Positions 23,900-36,017 of a DNA stretch of 64,000 nt are shown one piece after another; within the stretch, counting starts at the first letter, position 1, and every line of letters starts with the position of its first letter. The stretch is taken from positions 7,470,724 through 7,534,723 of the forward strand of contig OY740776.1 in the NCBI GenBank assembly GCA_963513935.1. The letters are read 5' to 3'. Source of the stretch: Aphrophora alni. Lineage: Eukaryota; Arthropoda; Insecta; Hemiptera; Aphrophoridae. Position numbers and translations under genes: made by a program. A model generated the notes under the pieces. The model was not told the DNA's origin and did no database searches. It saw only the letters and a list, made by a program, of their open reading frames with translations.

Positions 23900-26800
23900 G
23901 TAAGTTTTCTTTAGCGTAGAACTTTTGAACAATTTCCCAAATCTGTAACAAGTTTTTTAGACTGTAACTCATTCTCAGCTCTAGCACAACCTGTGGCTTG
24001 CACTTCAAGGGTGGGTACTAGGCACAGAATAGTGATTGGCTGGGGTAGGTGGAGCATTCGAGAGATAAGATTGATCACACGCGATGCAAGTATAAATTTT
24101 CAATGTTGTAACCAATCTTGTGAAAAGTGTTTATTGTTAAAATATAACATGTGAGCTAAAATGAAAAAGAAACAATATTTTTACTTATACAGAATACGCA
24201 GTTTTAGGGTAAATTTTGTAATCGCAAAAAATTTCAACATCCATTTTTGACTGATCTTTATATTCCACGGCCTCTGGAAACCTGAAAAGTTATTGTTGTT
24301 GTCGTTATCTGTTTATAAGCATGATTAAAGCTACAAAAATTAAGATAGGAACATGAACTTTCAAGTTTAGAGTGCTCATATAAAACCCTTTGAAATTATT
24401 CACAAAATACAATTTAAAGTGTCAAAATGGTGGTCATTGTAAACATTTTTTGTTCATATCTTGTGTGTTATTCAACTTATAATACACTTTGTTTAACTAA
24501 AATTTTGCATAACCTCACCTACTTAAGATAACAAATAGTGAAGTTGTTGTCAAAATGTAATTTCTAACCTTCCAAGAAAAATGTGATATTTGTATAGTCA
24601 CTGATATGAGCATAGTGAGTTAAGTAAAACTTCGAGGCCCACTAGGGCTGCGACACTGTTAAGAGCAAACCAAGTGCAGATTGATTTACTATATACACAT
24701 CTAGCCGACTATGAGAAAGTAATGATATACACAATTATAAGTTTCAGAAAACCTGTGTAACAACTGTTTTAAAAATATTAATCTACTGAGGTAAAAACCC
24801 TTTTTATCTACCAACACAATATAATATTTCCTACAAGGACCAAAAGCCCAACTTTTGTAGATTATATTTGGAGGATCTTCTTCTATTTTGCTAAAATGCA
24901 TTATTTAAAGAAAATACAAAACTTCTTAGAGTTCCAAATTAAAATTATCATAATCAAATCTTTAATATTTCCATACTACGACACTGTAGTCAATGACATG
25001 TCTGTAGTGCTGGCTAACAATTCCAGTAAGCGCAGACTTATTGCATACACTTTATCTTTGATTTAAAACGCAATGTCCTCATTACTATGGAACACTTAAT
25101 ATTCTAGAACTCGTTGATTTACGTTCTTAACAATTTTAGGTTACGCTACATTATGTCCTACACACTGAAGTGCTGGTATACTTGGCAAAATGCTTTGTAT
25201 ATATTTCCTATATAAGTGCACAGAGCATAAGAAGAGGTTCCACTATGCTCACCATAACAGTACGTCGAACCGTAACATTTAACAAGACGTTTACTGTGTC
25301 CGCTAGCCGTTTGTGAAATTCACTCCCGGAAGCAATAAAGTTGGTTGGCGGCCATGTCCAGTTTTCAAAAATCTTAAAATCTTACTTTATACAGAAAATT
25401 GACAAATCTTCCTTATCTTGTGACATATAGATTGATATAAGATGTGTATGAATGCGTGTATTAATACTTATGGTATATAAGTTAGGTTTATAAAATTAGT
25501 GATTGTTAGTTAGTGTTATAGGTTAGATGAATAATATAAGGTTTATTTTTTTGATAATGTGAGGTATAGTGTTATTTTTAATTAATTTAGTTTGTCTCCT
25601 ATTGATTTCTTTTTCTCATATATAAATGTTTATATTGTATATTTTTGGGTTAACCCTTAACTAACATCATACGTCTTGAAGACGGGGGCGAAAATAAAAA
25701 TCTGCGTATTTCCTCTCCTCCTGGCTTATTGTTTTTGTCCGGCCGTCTAGCTGCCAGTCGGACATTGGTCTTTTTTCGGTGAAAATTGCCAGTTTTTTCT
25801 CGCCGCTTGGCTGCGCTATTTATACTTTTTTAATGACTTTGCGGGACTTTCCGTCTGTGAGTCATATGATGTTGTTTACGTGACTTTATTTTATGGTTTT
25901 TATCGAGACGCGGGTGATTTGTTTTCAAAAAGAGTTAAACGTACAAATTTGTTTCTGAACAAATTCTTCGTCTACTCTATGTATATATAGGTATGTAAAG
26001 CCATTTTACTGATTATTACATTTATTGATCATTAATTATGCCCTTTTTTCATTTAAATACCCATAGGTGTCTCCCAGACGTATGATGTTGATTGTGTAAC
26101 TTTAACTCATGATGTTAGTTAAGTGTTAAATGGGAGAGGACTTAATAGTCCTAATCACATAATTCATTATATTGCATTGAATGATGGTCCCAATCAACTT
26201 CTTATAATTAAGATAAAGTAAATCTACTAACACAATTAAAGCCTTCAGACATGAAGTGATCACATGTGACGACTGACAGACTTGATCCTACTGTTACCAT
26301 CTTGACTCAGTCGCGACCACTATAATTTCAATGCAGAGCTTATGTTAGAGCTAGTTGTACAAGCATACTTTAAAAAAAAAAAAACGCAGATATATCCTTT
26401 TACTGAGAAAAGTCTAAAAACCATATTTAGCACTAAAAAAATTACTTGTTATTACTGGTGAGTTGTACATGAAAATATTACAAACATTTTTTCCAAATTT
26501 CGTTTTTCACGTAATTAGGGGAAAGAGTATTTATAATCTAAATGAGATTTGAAAAATGTACTGAATTTCAGTCTGAATTGAAAAATATACTCAAAGCTTA
26601 TGTTATTTGATTTTTAAGTTCATAAACACAAACAAAATTAAACTAAAAAAGACAATGCCACCAATTTGTGTGAATTAACATAGTTGCTGACACCTGACAG
26701 CCTTTCACAATTTATATAACCAATTTTCAAATATTATCGAATTTTCAATATAAAGTATAAACTCTTAGGAATCAATTAAAATCATGTATACTGAAAATTT

Positions 26801-28191
26801 ATGGTTTAGAAACCTTGACAAATCTTTTCAATCACTCATTCCCAGAACCAAATAAAATCTAAACAAAACTAATTGTCACCGAAAATATTAGTCCGTTAGT
26901 TGTCAATAATTAATAAGTGAACATAAATCATAAATAGCATCTTTGAAGAAAATATTAATATATTTAATTAAAGATTTGAAGTGTTTTGCTTGTGCCATAA
27001 ACACGTTCTCAGCATAAATCGTAATTAATTAGAATTTTTAATGATGGCTGCCAAGATTCATTATTGTTTTTTACCAATTATTCTTGATTCGAATTATTTT
27101 TTACTTGCAATTTTACACACATGTTTTAAACACATTTCACTTATATTTGATTTAAATCAGTGGTGTTATATTACCCCCATGACTGATTTTATGGTTTTTT
27201 TTTTTTACTGATAACTCCCAAACCAGAATTTTATTAGAGATGGGGACCAATATGTTTTGTTTGAATACTTAGAGGCAAAATTTTGTCAAAATCATTAATA
27301 GCCGATTTTGACGAAATCATAATTTTATGTTTGTTTCTTATGGCAGCTAACTTTAAATTTTTCGTTATTAAATAAATGAAAAAAACATTCTGAGATATCG
27401 CCAAAATATGTCTACATCAAATTTCATTCAAATCCGTCCACGTATTTGTGCTGCTGCACAAAGTACGGCAAGCAACATGGCACTAGGCTATATTGCCTTG
27501 TGAATATTCTATAATTTATTTCGACTCTTTCATTACCACTAAATTTATAGTAAATTTCTAATACTTTAAAAAACATAGAGGTAACGAAGTGGAAGAACAA
27601 CGATAGAGAAAAAACTTGAAAGGGAATCCAGACACCTGCTTCTGTTACATAAAATCCTGATAAATGATGTTTAGAGACTAATTAAAGTTTTATAATGTGA
27701 GATGTACGTACTTCCAAAAATAGTTATGCCGTATGCCAACTTAGGAATGAGAAATAAATTTGCCGCTGTATTTTTTTGGATAAGTTAGGGTTTCATAAAT
27801 GAAAATTTTCTAAGAAACATGAACAAATAACTTTTTGTGTTGCAAATATATTGATTAAATGTCAATTCATTTTAAAGCCAGAACAATTACGATAGCTGTG
27901 TTTTTGTATTAACTACAGATAATATTATGATGATCTCTCTACAAAGAGCAAGACCCAGTAAATAAACATGTTGCTGTGGGCGTTTCCGACTCTCTGACTT
28001 AATATGGTAATCGGCCGGACTGGAAAGACAGGTTGTTGTAGGTAAATCGCTTCCTTTGCAAACTAAACATCAGTAGTGTTTCATAGCATATTTAAATTTG
28101 TGTTTATAAACTTTGATCAAAATAACTTTGATAAAATTATGAAAGGAAAGTTAAATAAAAAGACAAAAAACATGTGTGTATTGTTTTGTAG
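23900..28191. other. Intron between exons A and B of unit 3
   Basis: Contains a TTAA-flanked element (25650-26129), copies of unidentified interspersed repeats at 24200-24900 and 27180-27480, and AT-rich remainder. No ORF supported. Confidence 0.6.
25650..26129. mobile_element. Short TTAA-flanked element
   Basis: TTAA at 25650-25653 and 26126-26129. Inward from each end the inverted repeats read CCCTTAACTAACATCAT and CACTTAACTAACATCAT. A second internal pair, CATACGTCTTGAAGACG and CCAGACGTATGATG, adds subterminal dyads. No coding capacity; probably a piggyBac-superfamily MITE. Confidence 0.72.
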
Positions 28192-28407
28192 ATACTTACA
28201 ATGCAGTGTAAAGAACTGTCGTGTACGAGCATCTGTTGGCATGGAAGAGAATTCATCAATAAAACTATCTACAACAAGCCCTCTGCACAACCATCAACCT
28301 GATTTTGTGAGGTTGCGACTTACGTCATTTATGAAAAATGCAACTAAAAGAGCTCTCAGCGATCTATCAACTACAATATCTGTGATTTACAATGAAGAAG
28401 CAGAAAG
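28192..28407 (+). CDS. Exon B of FLYWCH unit 3
   Basis: 216 nt, acceptor TTTTGTAG|A, donor AAAG|GTAAGT, phase 2/2. Reads YLQCSVKNCRVRASVGMEEN, then HNHQPDF as the His pair and the tail ending ISVIYNEEAER. Ligands C-x4-C and H-x-H are intact. An upstream in-frame extension to 28076 is intron read-through. Confidence 0.88.
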
Positions 28408-28469
28408 GTAAGTGTTTAATTATTTAATTGATTTCCATAATGTCTCTTTGTTTTTAATTTCTGGTTAAA

Positions 28470-28840
28470 GGACATAGCCTATTATGTTTAGATTTTGTAT
28501 GGATATGAGATGCAGGCTTACCTTGCAAAGTGGTCCTTGGTATTTAGTCTTCTTTTTAAACTCTCTACTGATTGAGAAAGTGATCAGTGTTTACAAAATA
28601 TTTCAGAACTTTAGTGTTTTAATGTGTTTTTTCTATTTAATTTCTGATAATAATTATGTCAAAAACAGTTCTTTTGGTTTTATTACAGCTAACCAGCCAG
28701 CCCCGTCATACAATAAAATTCAAGTAGACTTCTAAATATAATGCCCAAAAGTTGGTTTCGTGACCCTTGTACAAAATGTTAAATTGTATTAATAAATCAA
28801 GGGTCTAACCCAGCAGAGTAAGTTTGGTTAAAACAGTTGT
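28470..28840. repeat. PLE-like 3' repeat copy
   Basis: Shares GGCTTACCTTG, GTGGTCCTTGGTAT, CTACTGATTGAGAAAGTG and CAGAACTTTAGTGTTTT with the copies at 22.6, 43.0 and 56.7 kb. Followed by the CCAAAAGTTGGTTTC block found also at 32.9 kb. Confidence 0.6.
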
Positions 28841-28944
28841 TACACAGGTGTAGCCCAGCCAAGGAGCCCACCAAATAAAAACCATAATAAGTATAAATTT
28901 GGATGTAATGGAAAAGGATTCTAAATAATAAAATATGAATTGGC

Positions 28945-29375
28945 ACTTGCGATTTTGTTGAGCAGTGCAAGATCATGTAGAAGGAGGGGAGAGACGAGGA
29001 GTGGAGGGTTTGAACCAGCGAGCCGAGCAAGAGTCTGTTCCAAGAGCCGCGAGAAGGAAGTTGAACGGCAGACTGCTACGGGACGAGGTCAGTCCATTTT
29101 CAACCACATGCTATATAATTAATCGGTATGCTTTTCGGCCACTATTAAGGCTTTATCTAGCCATTATGTCTTTTTTATAAATTATAATTATTTCTGTAAT
29201 CTTTTAATTCGGCGCTCAAATAAAAGAGAACATTTACTTTAACTTGTGTTGCGTGCGTTCATTAGCGTCCTAACCCGACTCCTTGGCCCATCCTGACAAG
29301 ATTCGGCTGAAGTGTACGCGGTCTCCAGCCAGCCGGAGCTTCCAGCTGGTCAAAAGAAGTGGAGACGGTCACACA
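28945..29375 (+). repeat. LTR-like interspersed repeat, copy 1
   Basis: Closely matches the reverse complement of about 50825-51185, over words such as GCGAGAAGGAAGTTGAACGG, CTACGGGACGAGGTCAGTCC and CGGTCTCCAGCCAGCCGGAG. It includes AATAAA followed by a GTGTTGCGTGCGTTCATTAG block, as in an LTR R/U5 region. No coding capacity; short frames here (28940-29180) are incidental. Confidence 0.6.
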
Positions 29376-30000
29376 GGTTTTTTTGAAAGTCATAATTACG
29401 TTGTATGTCACTACTTTCTTGATGGTGATTAGGCCCTAACAGGCCTCGTGGATATGTGTATATATTAAAAAGGTTTCACTCACTTCGTTTGTGTCAATGT
29501 CTTGTGCCTAGTAGGCCTCATAGCTAAATATATATGTGGAGAAGTCTCCATTTACTAAGCTCGTGTCGGTGGCTCTGCCCTGTCCGGTCCTGTAATTATA
29601 TGAATATCACATTTTCTTGTGAGGTCAGTGTTGGAAATTATATTTTTGACAATAATTTTGCTGTTTGTCACTGTAGAGATGTCGCGTTGATACCATTACG
29701 TGTGGAATTGAAATCTTTTATTTATTATCAAATTTAGTGTATTGTAAGTTGAATAACACAAGGCAAAGAAAAAACTATTTAAAATGGCTGCCATTTAAAC
29801 ATTTTCAATTCTATTTTTCTGAATTTTAATAGGACTTTAAACACTATAGTCCGCCCTCCCCTATCTACATGTTCCTATCTTAAGTTTTGTGGCCGCTATC
29901 TTGCTTAAGTACAGACGAAAATGACAACAGATTGATGGCATGTTAAAATCACTTTTACGTTTCCTGACGCCATAAAATGTGAAGTTCAGTAAAAAAACAG

Positions 30001-30002
<2 letters not shown>

Positions 30003-30051
<49 letters not shown>
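30003..30051. repeat. (TC)n microsatellite
   Basis: About 24 TC units; an RE-repeat frame on the minus strand is an artefact of it. Confidence 0.95.
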
Positions 30052-30056
<5 letters not shown>

Positions 30057-30194
30057 TACTCTAATGGCACATTATATAATCTTCCTACCTCCAGTCATAG
30101 ATTTACTGAATAAAAAATTATTGACTCTACTTTATTTTCGTACATCCGAACTCTAACTATTTACATTTAAATATAGGATGCCAACATGTGATTG

Positions 30195-30398
30195 AGCACA
30201 TCCATTAGCGTACCCAGCAAGGGGCAGGGGGGGCAGCTGCCCCCCTGGAAGTAAAAAAATTAATCTTTATTATACATTTCGTTGCTGGAATTTAATACAA
30301 TTCTTGAAATAACTATTTTAATAATCAATTGTATATTGAATGACCATGGCTTGCCCCCACCCCCCAGTTTTGATCCTGGGTACGCCCTTGAGCACATC
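30195..30398. mobile_element. 188-bp hAT-type MITE with perfect 8-bp duplication
   Basis: AGCACATC at 30195-30202 and 30391-30398 flanks an element (30203-30390) whose ends read CATTAGCGTACCCAGC and, on the other strand, CAAGGGCGTACCCAGG. GC-rich ends around an AT-rich core. Non-autonomous. Confidence 0.85.
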
Positions 30399-31168
30399 TA
30401 CTCTTTTTTTAAAATAAACTTAATCCTGGGGCATGAATTCTTTGGAAGAATGTACTTTAATTAAAACACAGTTGTGATATCTTAAATGCATACATTTATT
30501 ATCCGATTTAGAATGAAAGAAAAAATACTTAATATTTACATCACTAATCCAACCTGAAAAATATGTTCATAAAATAAAACCCAATCAAAAGGTTAATCAA
30601 ATAGTCTTAAAATGTAATCAAATCAAAATCTTCATAAAATAGTTCTCGAAATCTAATCAAATCAAAATGTTCAAAAATTAATCCTAAAATTTCATCAAAT
30701 CAAATAAACATTCATGTCCCTTTTTATTTTAAATAGCTAATATAAATTTTGCAAAAGTCAATATATCTCAATAATTCCTTAAATTGTTTTAACCAATGTC
30801 ACTTAAACAAAACTTGAATTCAATATTTCCTACAGTAAATTTTTCATTATTAATTGTAAACTTAGTGTGTGCTATACTGAACACACGTTCATTAAATTTA
30901 TCACATTGAGTACTCTAAGTTTGAGATTATTTTAATTTGAATAGAACTTGAATATTCTCTTAGTTTAATAACTGTTATTATCCTATGATTTTAAAATAAT
31001 CGTCTCCCAACCATGTGATAATCTCCCTTAACTGCATCGGTTGGGATTTTCTCGAGAAGTGTCCTTTGCCGCAACTCTCTCCAAGGTGTGAATTTCCTTC
31101 TTTTTATAACAACAATGGCATTACTATGCAATCTTCTAGAAGGTTTTTACCTTAGTCAACAAAAGAAA

Positions 31169-31430
31169 TATAAAAGGTTTGATCTGAACAGGGTTATCAG
31201 ATTGATCATATTATTCATTTTATATTTAAGCTCTTAAACCTAAAATGTTCCTATAATTATACGCACGTTCCCAACCATTTTATATAGAAGGTTATAATTT
31301 TTATATTTTATATAAAAGGTTTGATCTGAACAGGGTTATCAGATTGATCATATTATTCATTTTATATTTAAGCTCTTAAACCTAAAATGTTCCTATAATT
31401 ATACGCACGTTCCCAACCATTTTATATAGA
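31169..31430. repeat. Tandem duplication with 142-bp period
   Basis: TAAAAGGTTTGATCTGAACA and following sequence to CCAACCATTTTATATAGAA occur twice, 142 bp apart, nearly identical. A recent local duplication. Confidence 0.85.
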
Positions 31431-31830
31431 AATAATCTATTATGTGATTTATATATCTCGGTTTGAATCTTGTTACATATTAAGCCGTCAATCAAAAGTG
31501 CAATATTTCACCGATAACTCGATGTAATGGCAGATGAACCACTGACATTTCTCCATCGCAACCAGAATTATATTCTGGTTACTGACGTCATAATCAGCAA
31601 TTATTAGGCGATTTCTATTTGATTTTGACTTACATTTTGAAAATGATAAGCGCAAAAATATGAAACATTACAATATATGGTATACTTCAAGTTTGATACG
31701 TCTTAGGAATTCTAATTCGTACATTTTTTCTTTAATATAAATTGTTCTTGGGAAGAAAGGAAAAAAAAAAGAAAAAGACAAAAAGAAAGAAAAAAAACTA
31801 AAGCCATATAAGATATATTTTTCTCTGCCT

Positions 31831-32713
31831 TTAACCCTTTGCGATCGGAAGGCCAGTAGGAGTGGCCACAACGCAGTCAGCAGCCACTCGGAATTCTTTC
31901 CGCATAAATTGGTTCCGGCGGTCGGATGGCCAGCTGTACTGGCCACGCTCCACTCCGCGTCAACTCGGCATTCGTAATGTCGGCTTTCTCCCGGCAGCTC
32001 GGAATTGTTTTCACTGTAAACCTGCAATATTAGCATAGGGGATTTAAATTGTAATAAATCAATTGTAATTTTATACTGCTGTTTTATTGAATCTCGAAAA
32101 CAAATAAGATATTGAATTATGAGATAAATTTCTTTGAAAATTGAAAGTGAAATTAATTACTTATTTACTAAACGTGTAAAACGTACATCTATTTGTCACT
32201 CATACAAACGATAAGTCAGTATTGTGTTTTAATCTTCTTTAATTTTTTTCACTGAGTGGTATTTTTCAAAACATTCACCCATATGAAGTCCAGGATTTTT
32301 TAGACTAGTTTTACAAAAAACACTTTGTACTTTTTCTTTCTTTTCCCTGTCTCCTATCGCTACACACCGCGCAGTACTTTGTTTTACCTTAGTTTACCAC
32401 AATTTTTACGATATAATGTTGCAAACCTGCTGATCATTTAATTCAATAATTCCTCACTAGTTTGCAGCACTCTACAGACATCATACCATAGTTTGAATAT
32501 TACAAACGATAACATACGTTGTTGACCAGTCCTGCTGGACGCCCGAGCGTTTGTTGGATTTCATGTTGACCAGCACCGCTGGCCGTCCGATCGCAAAGGA
32601 CAACTGCTGTGGAAAAAATCTGACTTGGCATGCGAAGGGCGGCGGCCAGTAGAACTGGCCGCGCGATCGCTGAGGAATAGCGGCAAATATCAATTCCGAT
32701 GACAAAGGGTTAA
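31831..32713. mobile_element. TTAA-flanked piggyBac-type non-autonomous element with subterminal palindromes
   Basis: TTAA at 31831-31834 and 32710-32713. Inverted repeats read CCCTTTGCGATCGGA and CCCTTTGTCATCGGA from the two ends. CCC-starting termini with TTAA duplications fit piggyBac. Both ends carry repeated palindromic words of the form GGCCAGN5-7CTGGCC(G), about five in total (near 31851, 31929, 32525, 32569, 32644). Minus-strand frames (31668-32036 and 32481-32705) run through these GC-rich ends and show no transposase motif. Confidence 0.8.
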
Positions 32714-32864
32714 GCTATAACCAAAGAATAGGAGTAAAAAATTCACCTTTTTTATGCTTCTGGTTGAAGCTGTTTCTACAAAATCGAACTCATTGTTTAT
32801 GACAAAATACAGTCAAACAAACTGATGAGATCATCATAGTAATTACCCGATCCTATCATACACA

Positions 32865-32995
32865 AACAGATCCTGTAAATGTAACGCCCAAAAGTTGGTT
32901 TCTTCAGCCTTGTAGGAAATGTTATATTATATTGGTAGATCAAGGAGTCTTATCCAGTAGGTTAAGTTTGTTTAAAACAGTTGTGTTGTTATAAA
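32865..32995. repeat. Interspersed repeat fragment
   Basis: TGTAACGCCCAAAAGTTGG and the following block to GTTTAAAACAGTTGTG match 28735-28850 and the reverse complement of 22860-22985 and 44510-44640. Confidence 0.55.
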
Positions 32996-33281
32996 GGTTT
33001 TATTAACCTCGTAATTCTGTATTCGTTATTTGTCAAATGTAAAGTGATTACCATAATATTATTAATCTTTTTGATCGTGATGAAATTTAGTTCCTCCGTT
33101 GTTTATGCAAGTCAATTTTGTCACTAATTTTTGTGTGAATTAAGCCAAAAGAATTTTAATAACTTTCAAGTTACAGCTCTTGAAAGTATTGTTTATACTT
33201 TTTTTTTTTTTTTTTTTTTAATTTGTGTGTGATTATGGGAAAGTTTGTGTAATATTTATTATGAAAAAATACCCATTACAG

Positions 33282-33366
33282 GGATCCAGAAGGAGCCAGT
33301 TGTATTTCTGCAGAATGTGCCAAGCAAAGGATGTCCAGAGCAAGGAAGAAACATCTGCAAACTGTG
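33282..33366 (+). CDS. Exon C of FLYWCH unit 3
   Basis: 85 nt, acceptor CATTACAG|G, donor GTG|GTATGT, phase 2 in, 0 out. Reads DPEGASCISAECAKQRMSRA then RKKHLQTV. The ECAKQRMSRARKKHL core is nearly identical to unit 4 (ECAKQRLSRARKKHL). Basic helix, possibly nucleic-acid binding (inferred from charge). Confidence 0.87.
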
Positions 33367-34744
33367 GTATGTATGTTAAACTAACTTAATACAGTTAGTG
33401 AGGATCTTTAGAGGAAACTATTTATTTGTTCCTGTTGTTCGTATCTTTGCCTGCAGTTTATCTTTGCCACCATTGGCATCTCGTAAACTGTTAAATGAGA
33501 TAGATGCTTAAAGTTCCAAAAAATTGACGTGTGATGCCTGATTTAGCTATTTTTCATCAGTTCCACAAATTATTTATTTTACATTTAGTCCTGTGTTGGT
33601 ATTTAAACTTCCTATACTATGCCTAATGAAATTTTTAACTTGATTCAACAATGGGAAATACTAAAACTCGTCTAGCAAAATTGCATCACACATCAATTTT
33701 TCGAAACTTTAAACACCTATAACTTCTAAATTTTAATGGGTTTATTAAAAAATTACAAAATTTAAGAAGGTCTTGTAATTGTGTGTATAATTAGAAAACG
33801 CCAAGAAATATTGGTAGTTCCATAAGTAATTTTAAAGTTTGCCAGCATATTTGTTAATGGTGCCCAATTTTTTAAAAATTTTGTATAACAGATTTTTAAT
33901 TACTATGAAAAAGTAATGATAGTTCCCCATTTAAAGTTTTTCGACAGATCAGTAGCTTATGAGATGCCAATGGTGGCACAGATAAAATTACCACCCAGTT
34001 ACAATAATAATCAAGTTATTGCAATAATAATCATTTAATATAACCTAACAGTAGTTTTAAGTTATTTTTAAATACCCTCCAATAATGTAAGATTCTTTTT
34101 GTGGGCAAGAAATCTCTGGTTCTATTCCTGTGGAAAGTTCTAAATTTTATGGTGTTGGTACAACGTGGGCAAAAAGAGAAGATTTTTATTTCTATCTGCC
34201 TTTATTTGTCTTGAAATGAATACACAAATGTTTCTATTAGTGTAAAAGCCTTATATTGTCTTGTCTGAACTACAACACTATTTTCTATTATAATCTTATA
34301 GTCTGAAGTACACCATGCAGTATCCCATATTAATACTAACTTAAGCCGCCTTTACACCGGATTTAATAACACGTGTTAATAACATTTGTTGATAACATTT
34401 CAAAAAGCGTCTTAATTTTGTTGGTAACATTTGATGTTATCAACAAAAATCCCTTGTTAATAACACAAATTTTGTTACCCACCAAGAGTCGGTAACATTC
34501 TTTGATCTTTCCAGAATGTTGATGACATTTGTTATTAACAAATGTTACTTCACATTTTTGATGTTGGTAACATTTCTCCCTCTGCGCTACCCATAAGGTC
34601 CCGCCATTTCAGTTGAGGTAGGCAAGTAGATACCGCGCTCAGCAACAGGTCCTGTCATTTCAGTTTAACTATATAGACGAGTAGATCTAGTGTGTTTGTC
34701 TTTAACGTATTTTACTGTGTTGTGCTCTGAATTTACAATGGAGA

Positions 34745-35083
34745 ATGTGTTTAAGTCAAACAGAGTGGAGTAGGGAATCGGTGTTAAAACTTATAGATCT
34801 TTACCGGGAAAACTATGTTTTGTGGGATCAAACTTGTGCCGAATTTAAAGACCGCAACGCAAAAAACAATGCATGGACTGACATTTCGAACGCAATGAAG
34901 TTAAGCAAGTTTGAAGTACAAGACAAAATGAAAAAAGTCATTGGGCAATTCCAAAGAGAGTGTAAAAAATTTAAAAGTGAGGCTGGAGCAGATTCCGTTA
35001 AGAGTAAATGGTTTGCTTTGAATTCGCTCCAATTCATCAAGGATAAGACAGCGCCACGGCACACTCGAGAGGCTAAACATTAA
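34745..35083 (+). pseudogene. MADF/Myb-like accessory protein of the Harbinger element
   Basis: A 112-codon frame reads EWSRESVLKLIDLYRENYVL, then W-x6-F-x7-AW-x-IS and KW: the tryptophan-spaced MADF (Myb/SANT-like) fold. In Harbinger elements this second protein binds DNA and assists the transposase. An ATG at 34738 in another frame (reading MENVF...) stops after 11 codons, so the authentic start may be lost through a frameshift. It lies opposite in strand to the transposase, converging toward it. Confidence 0.7.
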
Positions 35084-35490
35084 TTACTTATGATGATTTA
35101 TTTATTATATCAATAGTATTAATAGCTACTACACTTAAGTTGACAGTATATAATATGTTTACCTTATTCATAAAATCATATTTTTTACTCACACATTGAA
35201 TAAACTGATTAAATTATTTTAAATCATTGACTATATACACTAACCGTGAGAAGACAAACCATCCACTGTATTAGGCTTTTTGACGTAGTTCATATTCGCG
35301 AGGCTAGAGTTGAATCCATTCTTTACAATTCTTAGCTGCTTATCATCGTCTATAGTCTTTATTGTTATAACTACTCATACTAACAATGGTATAACAGATT
35401 ATCTGATCAGCTGTCGCACAAACTTAGTGTTCTTGAGCGGCTAGATCGTGCTACCTGACCCCTTCTCAATTGTCCATTTAGATGGTTTGT

Positions 35491-36017
35491 CTACTCACAG
35501 TTAATGTTTACAATCTTTTGTATACTTACTTTTATTTTGTCTCTCAGCAATTCAATCAAAGCATCATATACTTCGGGGAGAAACAAGGAAATTGTTGATT
35601 TCGAAATTCTGAACAAGTAGCTCAGACTTGTGTATGAGTCTCCTGTCGCTAAAAAACCCAACGTCACTGCCAACTTTTCCTTCACTGGTATTGCCTTCCG
35701 GTAGTTTGTATCCTGTTTTGCAATTTGGTAACCTAACATTTGTATTAAATATTCAAAGTCAAAACTTGCCATGCGTAAAAAGTTCTTAAAACTACCATCA
35801 CACTTCAATTCACTCGACAAAGGATCGATGTCATCTTCTTGAAAGTCTTTAAGCATGTTACTTCCACTATATTTAGCTCTTGCCTTAAGAGAAGGCTTAA
35901 CCCAGTTTCTCTAGGTGTCCTCTGATTCGCCAAAATGACACAGGCAGCTGCAGCAAGAACCATGTCTTCCACACTCGACAACTGACGGCGACTGACGTGT
36001 CGAAATGTTGACAACAA
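35491..36017 (-). pseudogene. PIF/Harbinger transposase N-terminal remnant, frameshifted
   Basis: Minus frame 36017-35805 (AAAACVILANQ..PRETGLS) is continued in another frame from 35856 to 35491, with SFKNFLRM, KLAVTLGFLATGDSYTSLSY and FRISKSTIS. FLRM, LAxTLxFLATGxSYxSL and FRISxxTIS are the conserved helix-turn-helix region of Harbinger transposases. A frameshift lies near 35.86-35.88 kb. The catalytic DDE half is absent, so it is inactive. Confidence 0.8.

Larger units (their letters stand above)
28408..33281. other. Intron between exons B and C of unit 3
   Basis: Carries PLE-like repeat pieces (28470-28840), an LTR-like repeat (28940-29380), a CT microsatellite, a hAT MITE (30203-30390), a 142-bp tandem duplication, and a TTAA-flanked element (31831-32713). 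Confidence 0.65.

Noticed and set aside
28940..29180. Overlapping plus-strand frames of 60-71 codons
   Set aside because: They lie inside a repeat that is also present inverted at 50.8-51.2 kb; there is no conserved motif and the frames differ between copies.
29861..30070. Minus-strand Arg-Glu repeat protein
   Set aside because: Direct translation of a (TC)n microsatellite.
31668..32036. 122-codon minus-strand frame
   Set aside because: Crosses the end of a TTAA element and a purine-rich run; no transposase motif.
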